Shown here piece after piece: positions 58,441-64,000 of a DNA stretch of 64,000 nt. The notes beneath the pieces were generated by a model. It searched no databases and was not told the DNA's origin. It saw only the letters and a list, made by a program, of their open reading frames with translations. This DNA is from Thysanoteuthis rhombus (taxonomy: Eukaryota > Mollusca > Cephalopoda > Oegopsida > Thysanoteuthidae): the NCBI GenBank assembly GCA_963457665.1, contig OY735227.1:44891459-44955458 (forward strand). The letters run 5' to 3'. Within the stretch, counting starts at the first letter, position 1. Each line of letters starts with the position of its first letter. Both the position numbers and the translations under genes were made by a program.

Positions 58441-59091
58441 CGCTGTACCTTGCTTAAACAAATTCAAAGTAAAAAAAACTTCAGAATTCAGTACTTTATC
58501 ATCAACTAAACTACATATTTCAGGTACCCTCCCCCCACCAGAATTATTCAGTTAAGGGCCAAAAATGAAGAGTGATGGAGTAGCCGTAAAGACAGTGGTC
58601 ACCGATAAGAAAAGACTACATTTTGCCTATGTATTGGGTTCAAATGCAGTCAGCACTAAAATATAACCCAAATTGATTCTCATTTCATCCCACACTCCTA
58701 CTTGAGAATCTGCTGTGTCACTCAGTAACCATCAGAATTGATACAAGTTTGGATGTATTTACAGCCCACCTGGGTAAAGTCACGTAGAAAGAAGTGTGAT
58801 CCCTCCCATATTGTTTCATTTTTACACCTGATACTCCGTTGTAGCCCCAACTCATTAAAACCCTGACCCCAACCCTTATGTTGGCAATCTCTTCACCATC
58901 TATTGCAATTTTCTCAATGGTGCACTACATTTCAAATCGTATTAAAATGAAGTAATAATTACTGCTGGGATTGATTTTTGGAAAACATTTTCATTGCAAT
59001 GCCTAAAATAAATAATTACTGCAAGGAATTCATTTTTATTTTGATACTTTCAGTTGTTTCAAAATAAATTGATAATTGAAGATGATTAACC

Positions 59092-59218
59092 ATATTCTGC
59101 AGTCGTAATGGCAGAAGCATCAAACAACAGCATTCGATACTTCTGTATCTGAAGCAAATGCATCTTTCCCCTGGCAAGCATCCTTAGCTCCTTCAGTTTC
59201 AAATCATTTCCTTTGAAG
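59092..59218 (-). CDS. Weak exon candidate, helical segment
   Basis: After an acceptor-like TATTTTCTTCAAAG the frame reads GNDLKLKELRMLARGKMHLL and then QIQKYRMLLFDASAITTAEY. Codon choice looks natural and the segment would form a helix. A possible donor (ATG/GTTAAT) is weak and the frame stops one codon later. The family is not recognised. Confidence 0.3.
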
Positions 59219-59339
59219 AAAATAGCATTGTACAGAGTGACTAAAAAGTCAAAAGCCGTAATAAATGAATATAAAATTTCAATATAGCAGACAACAAAGT
59301 AATATAGACAAATTTGGTACATTTTTTCTCAAATTTTCA

Positions 59340-59460
59340 TCACCCTAAGCAAATCATTTTGGCCACATTTCACATCAAAAGGATTAATAAAAGATGAGTT
59401 ATTTGGGCCACAGAATTTTGGCCACAGTTATTTTGGCCATACATGTTAAAATCATACAAG
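59340..59460. repeat. Irregular repeats of TTTTGGCCACA
   Basis: Four copies of (A/T)TTTTGGCCA(C/T) or close variants occur within about 90 bases (59358-59442), with a further ATATTGGCCATTTTTTG at about 60128. They may be internal repeats of an unidentified element. Confidence 0.5.
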
Positions 59461-59587
59461 TTGGATACACTAACACATGACACGCTTAAAATGAAGACAA
59501 AAAAGCAAAAAGAGAATTAAAATGACTTGAAAGAGTTAGGAACATTAAATTGAAGACCAATGAGAGACTTAAAGAAACCTATCATAG

Positions 59588-59725
59588 GATAAGTCCCTTG
59601 TTCACCCTGGATTTAAAAAGATTGAGATTGTACTCATTGGAAAGACATTCATAATGGAGTTCATTCCACATAGCAGATGTTCTGAGGAAGAAGATACAAA
59701 CGTGGAACCAACATGCTCTAAAAGA
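59588..59725 (-). pseudogene. Second Jockey-type LINE C-terminus relic
   Basis: The minus strand gives ACWFHVCIFFLRTSAMWNEL, then NLFKSRVNKGLIL and a stop. FF.RTS..WN.LP...... YNL..FKS.VN is typical of the end of Jockey/RTE-X-like reverse transcriptases. It differs from the relic at 1.6 kb, so it represents a separate family. Upstream frames are broken after about 20 more residues. Confidence 0.65.
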
Positions 59726-60522
59726 GATTGTTTTTATAAACAGGTTCGTACAAAAAAGAAGTATGTCTGAAATGAATTTGTGACTTTATGACACCTGGCT
59801 GTGACTGTGAGCCATTACTGTGTTGTTTATTGAAAAGACAGTAAATTGGAAAAAGGCATATTTCGAGTCAAAGGATGATAAGAAGCCAAATTGTTATATA
59901 CATGCAAGTTTATGCGCCAATATGAACAATCGAGAGAAGGTAAACAAGACGTTATTATTTGCCTAGGTGACATATCAGCTGCATAATGAACAATTATGTA
60001 ACAGACATCGCAAACTGATTATAACTTCTGGAAAAATTTCATCATAGAGCTTCGACTGATCTTATGAATCTCAACCCAATTATATTTTTTTTCAAAGATA
60101 CCGTTTTTTTATATTTTTATATAAAAATATTGGCCATTTTTTGTCAAAGGAAATATTTTCTCTTCTGAGAAGAGAATATTTATTTCCTTTCAAGAGATTT
60201 TTGTTTCATCAAATGACTAAATCAGAATAAAACAAATCTTGATATTATCTTGTTAGAAAACAGTACAGAAAGCTGTAGCAGTGTAAGTAGAAGGAAAAGA
60301 TTAAAATTGTGACTATAAAAAAACAACTGAACTTGTAAGAAGGAAGTGAATAGTAATGTAATAAAATTAATAGTAATGATCGCTTAGAACATAGCAATAC
60401 TGTATCACACACCAAGTATAAGAATTTATTGAAAATACTACTGCAACAAAAGTCAACATATGTTTATAAGTTGCAAATGAGGCAGCCCCAACTTTCCCAC
60501 AATTATAACGAGGAAAATATTT

Positions 60523-60850
60523 ACATCATCATCATCGTCATCAGTCTCTTAATGTCCGTCATAAGACAGATTTTCCCCGAGATTCGCCACATCTTTCTAT
60601 CATTGTGGAGCCAGTACTTTCTGAATTTATCTAGCTCGTTACAAAATTTTAGTTTCTGTCGGCCACAGCCTTGCACCTGATCTCTGAGGATCCACAATTT
60701 CCTGCAGCTATCTACCATTCTTGCAACCTGTCCAGCCCATCGCCATTTGAGTTTTCTAACAATTTTTATGATGTTCTGGACTCCTGTCTTTTCTCTAAGA
60801 TACCGTGCTGTCTTATGATCTCTCCAGGTGAGCATGTTTCTCTCATAGAT
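60523..60850 (-). pseudogene. RTE-type LINE relic, divergent copy
   Basis: The minus strand encodes ERNMLTWRDHKTARYLREKT, IIKIVRKLKWRWAGQVARM and CNELDKFRKYWL in one frame. It is about a third diverged from the copy at 46.8 kb and starts at an ATCATCATCATCGTCATCA tail complement. The frame stays open over this piece, but the protein is only a fragment. Confidence 0.8.
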
Positions 60851-61078
60851 ACCGATATGTATCCAGGTATGCAAATGACCTGTCCGCAATTGTCCAGTAG
60901 TCATAAAGTAGGTGGTTAATATAAAATTTATAGACAAACATCAGTCCAAGGCATATGAAATTTTTTTTCTTTACCCGTCCAAACAGGTGGATAAGGAATG
61001 TATTTACAGTAATATCCTGATGAGCACTACCCCAATCCTGCTCTGATTTGCTATAACACTCTTTTTCAAATACTTAGA

Positions 61079-61160
61079 GCAGTGATTTAGAAACTTTGAA
61101 AATTCAAGAACCCCTTGTAAAAGAAAATTTCTAAGGGTCCCCTATATATAGCATTTAGTT
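61079..61160. mobile_element. Solo hAT-like terminus
   Basis: AGCAGTGATTTAGAAACTTT followed by AAGAACCCCTTG and TAAGGGTCCCC resembles a hAT left end. No partner terminus was seen in the next kilobases. Confidence 0.35.
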
Positions 61161-61334
61161 TTCAGATTGTACTTGATCAACTACAATGACATGAAAGTTT
61201 TGACCTTCAAAAATCATATTCATTCTAACTGTAGTACATTCGTTTGAATTTTAATATCTGGTACAAGTCTGTGTACAATGATTATGTTTCTTGATAGCTG
61301 TGTAATGAATGACGAGGTTTCTTTGCCACTCAGA

Positions 61335-61354
61335 ATATATATATATATATATAA
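61335..61354. repeat. Short (TA)n microsatellite
   Basis: TA run of 20 bases with no associated feature. Confidence 0.95.
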
Positions 61355-61544
61355 AAGTGAACTCTTTCCCTCTCTCTTGATGGCTGCAATACCTAGAAAC
61401 TTCAATTTGGACAGCATAACCATACAAAGACCATAACCATTCTACATCAAAAACGGCACTATTCAAGGTATTCCTGTCTTTTCCCAAAAATTCCATGGTC
61501 AAAGGAGTTTCCACAGCCAAGTTTGGAATCAGAATTGTCTTTCT

Positions 61545-61732
61545 CCTAGATGGGTTACCTTTCCAAAGCTAGAGAGCCCAATCACTGTGCTATTTTACCC
61601 ATAGCTTGGAGGGGGAGAAGAGATGGATTCATGCCTTTACCAAGGGCATTGGTGCAAAATGGACATAAACATCTGCAAACACAGATTGAACTCGGGTTGC
61701 GATTCCATTGTTTGTGTCATTACAGACCACTC
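61545..61732 (-). mobile_element. SINE family H fragment abutting a MITE
   Basis: Has the body block AAAGGCATGAATCCATCTCT and a weak B box (GAGTTCAATC). The head is lost where the MITE at 61733 begins. Confidence 0.68.
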
Positions 61733-62015
61733 CAGGCATGGGCAATCACTTTGGTCTAGTGGGATAAAAAACACATTTTTCATCTTTATTCAGGCCACTC
61801 ATTTACTTCAAAATATTGATTGTATTACAGATGAATATTGAATAACAATTATTATATCATATTGATTTGCGAAACCAAAACAATAGTAATTTTACAATAA
61901 AAATCACAGAATTGACTTTCTGAGAAAAATCATATAAGATTTCAAATAAATGCCCACATTGGCTGCAGGCCACAAACCATGCTGGCACCCACGGACCAAT
62001 GTTTGTCCATATGTG
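61733..62015. mobile_element. MITE with CAGGCATGGGCAA-type termini
   Basis: The left end CAGGCATGGGCAATCACTTT then GGTC...GTGGG aligns with the complement of the right end CACATATGGACAAACATTGG then TCCGTGGG. This resembles the hAT terminal type with GGGCAA...TTGGTCCG. The body is 283 bp and AT-rich. No convincing target duplication. Confidence 0.5.
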
Positions 62016-62239
62016 AGCTACGCCAATTGCCTCTTTGCATAATTAAAAAGTCCTTTATATAAAAGGAAAGAGTCTTCTTCACTATATTGACTTTTCTCTA
62101 TCACTACATCCAACATGGTGACTAGAAGGAAAGAAAAGAAGGAACCTCAAGTAACAAGAGAATTAAAGAACAGAAAATGATTAAAATAGATATTAATTTA
62201 TTCACAAGCCATAGAATATTAATGAAGAATTCTAGAAAA

Positions 62240-62640
62240 CAGTGCTGGTTAGTCATTCAATAGAAACCATCACAGGCCTAACATCTTTTGGCAGTATGCC
62301 TTGTTGGGAGTGATCAATTAAAAAAGCAGAAAAAGAGAACAATGAATTGTTGCTTCTCTTGCCTTTTGTTTGATCACTAAAAAGGTCCAAATTTTCAAAA
62401 AAGAAGTGTGAACACCGTCAAACACAAACTCAGGGACCAATTTAGTGTTAACTTACATTGTAAATTGCCCCCCCCCCCCAAGAAAAATTAGGGAGGAAAT
62501 GTTATTTTTCTATACACAAGGAGTAAATGATGAAATTCCCAGCCTTCTTGCTCTATTAGTGTGGTCTGTGCATGTGACACATACACAGCCAACTAAGATC
62601 ACTTTAAAACTGAAGAAACCTTTATTGACAATTTCTAATG
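62240..62640 (+). repeat. Dispersed family A copy
   Basis: Starts GTGCTGGTTAGTCATTCAAT and keeps CCTTGTTGGGAGTGATCAAT, a poly(C) run at 62467-62480 in place of the usual C-rich spot, and CTTCTTGCTCTATTAGTG. The last part is shortened. Confidence 0.85.
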
Positions 62641-62644
62641 GAAT

Positions 62645-63375
62645 GATCAAGGAGGTAGCGAAATTTAGTTTTTACATTGATCACCATTAAAACATCTGCA
62701 TCAAAAATAATGATCAAATCAAAAATGAAACAAAAAATATCGTCCCATAATGCAATAGTTATAAATATATACGTATGGGATGTATATAAACACTGTATAG
62801 ACTGATTTCTTTCTTTCTTCCTCTTCTCTCCCCTTTTTCTGGATCTAAAAAAAGGAATGATAGAGTGAAAGAAAAAAGAAAAAGAAATATTCCTCTTTCT
62901 TTGTCTACTCTCCATATTGTATCTTTCTATCTTTACCAATGCAATGGACCAATTTTTTAAAAAAACAATAAAAAAACGTCTATCTCTCTTCAAAAAATCT
63001 CTATTCAAGTCACTTGATTCTTTACAAATGCTGTTAACTGATTTGAAAATTTGTCTAGACATGTAATTTTCCCCCATTCTGAGAACTGTAGACATTCTTC
63101 ACACATAAAAAGCACAAACTTTATTACGAAGGGGATATGATATCAATATTACAATATTTACGAACAACAGAATAGATAAAGAGAATTTCCTTATAAACAT
63201 CTACAACCAGATATCAAGCATACAAAGCAATTAAAGAATTGAAGCCACTAAAGTACTAATGTACTTGCGATTGAGTGTTCCAGGGCTTCTGGCCATACTG
63301 TTTTGTCTATAGATAATTGACATCAGTACTCCACTAGACCCCTTCTAAAAATGCTTTTTAAGGACCAATTCAGGG
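62645..63375. other. Non-coding stretch
   Basis: No gene supported. The 157-codon minus frame here is low complexity (Phe/Lys/Arg-rich) and is not convincing. Confidence 0.6.
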
Positions 63376-63379
63376 CCTT

Positions 63380-63605
63380 ATTTTGACAGGTTCATCAAAG
63401 TCTGAATTTTTCAAAAAAACCCAGGATGAATGCTGACAAACACAAACAAAGGGATCAATTTAGAATAAACTTAGATTGTAAATTGAACCCCCCAATAAGA
63501 ACATATTTCGGAGGAGAATTTCCAAAAAGAAAGATATTTTTTTTTTTTTGTAAATGTGATAAGGAGTAACTGTTAAAATTTTCAACCCTCTAGCTCCATC
63601 CTTTA
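63380..63605 (+). repeat. Dispersed family A fragment
   Basis: Middle part only: AAGTCTGAATTTTTCAAAAA to TTCAACCCTCTAGCTCCATC. Confidence 0.8.
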
Positions 63606-64000
63606 ATAACATATATTCGGGTTATAAAACCCGTAAAAAATTAATCTATACTGACACCAATTACTAAAATTTTAGTCATATTTTCATCTAACCAAGAACT
63701 TGAGGTTCTGTTTGGCACTTTTCATCCAATCCATCCAACACCAGGCCACTATGCCACCCATGATTTCGGGGCCCACTATGTTAACATTATATGATATCTG
63801 AACAGTAAGTTTATATTGAAACAAAAACATAAATATGGTTTATTGATAAGGATATTAATATAGAAAATGAGCATAATATGTAATGCACAAATGAAGTCTT
63901 AGAAATAAAGTCTTTTCTCAGGATCTATTGTATCATGAGACCGGGACCATTTGATAATGGTTTCAAATGTCATTGTGGTCATTTTCAATCGACATCAAAA

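Noticed and set aside
62622-63095. 157-codon minus frame as a gene
   Set aside because: Low-complexity Phe/Lys/Arg composition, no domain, no splice or promoter support, and it begins inside a family A copy.

Overview
The window reads as AT-rich, CpG-poor nuclear DNA of an animal with large introns and many repeats. It is most likely a mollusc, with a cephalopod as the best guess. The evidence is: long (TA)n arrays, several tRNA-headed SINE families, RTE-type and CR1/Jockey-type LINE relics, many hAT-like non-autonomous elements, and short 'AAGGGAGAT' motifs that are common in molluscan non-coding DNA. There are no bacterial-style operons, ribosome binding sites or dense ORFs. Most open frames are repeat shadows.

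The one firm piece of a conserved host gene is a spliced exon at 37292-37415 on the minus strand. It encodes 40 residues of a FAM20-family extracellular kinase, closest to FAM20B (glycosaminoglycan xylosylkinase), and has a clean acceptor and donor. I found no other exon of this gene, so most of the window appears to be intron of this minus-strand gene plus flanking sequence. A few further stretches have coding-like frames behind good acceptors (about 5.9, 16.1, 17.8, 49.9, 50.3, 56.3 and 59.1 kb), but I cannot name them and rate them weak.

A second coding-derived block lies at about 29.45-31.22 kb (minus). It is GC- and CpG-rich compared with its surroundings, starts with a convincing signal peptide, and carries cysteine-rich stretches spread over different frames with internal stops. 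I read it as a decayed secreted or membrane protein gene. One frame stays open for 518 codons but looks like a shadow.

Layout by region: 0-3 kb, hAT-like end, a tandem-expanded dispersed repeat, a CR1/Jockey-type LINE relic and an RTE-type LINE relic. 3-9 kb, inverted-copy repeat, a nested insertion at 4.7 kb, a 37-bp triplication and a small MITE. 9-20 kb, dispersed repeats and SINEs. 19.9-20.5 kb, exactly 25 tandem 24-bp units. 21.9-22.1 kb, a hammerhead ribozyme motif between (TA)n arrays. 23.0-23.9 kb, an element with 15-bp terminal inverted repeats. 29-31 kb, the cysteine-rich pseudogene. 35.8-36.9 kb, LINE and MITE. 37.3-39.2 kb, the FAM20 exon followed by two large minisatellites. 41-43.3 kb, a decayed hAT transposase. 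44-64 kb, mostly dispersed-family copies, SINEs, LINE relics and weak exon candidates.

The most unusual item is the hammerhead motif at 21970-22025. All three stems and the invariant core can be drawn, with one non-canonical base at the closing pair of stem II. It suggests a small self-cleaving retroelement (retrozyme-like or Penelope-like) or its relic.
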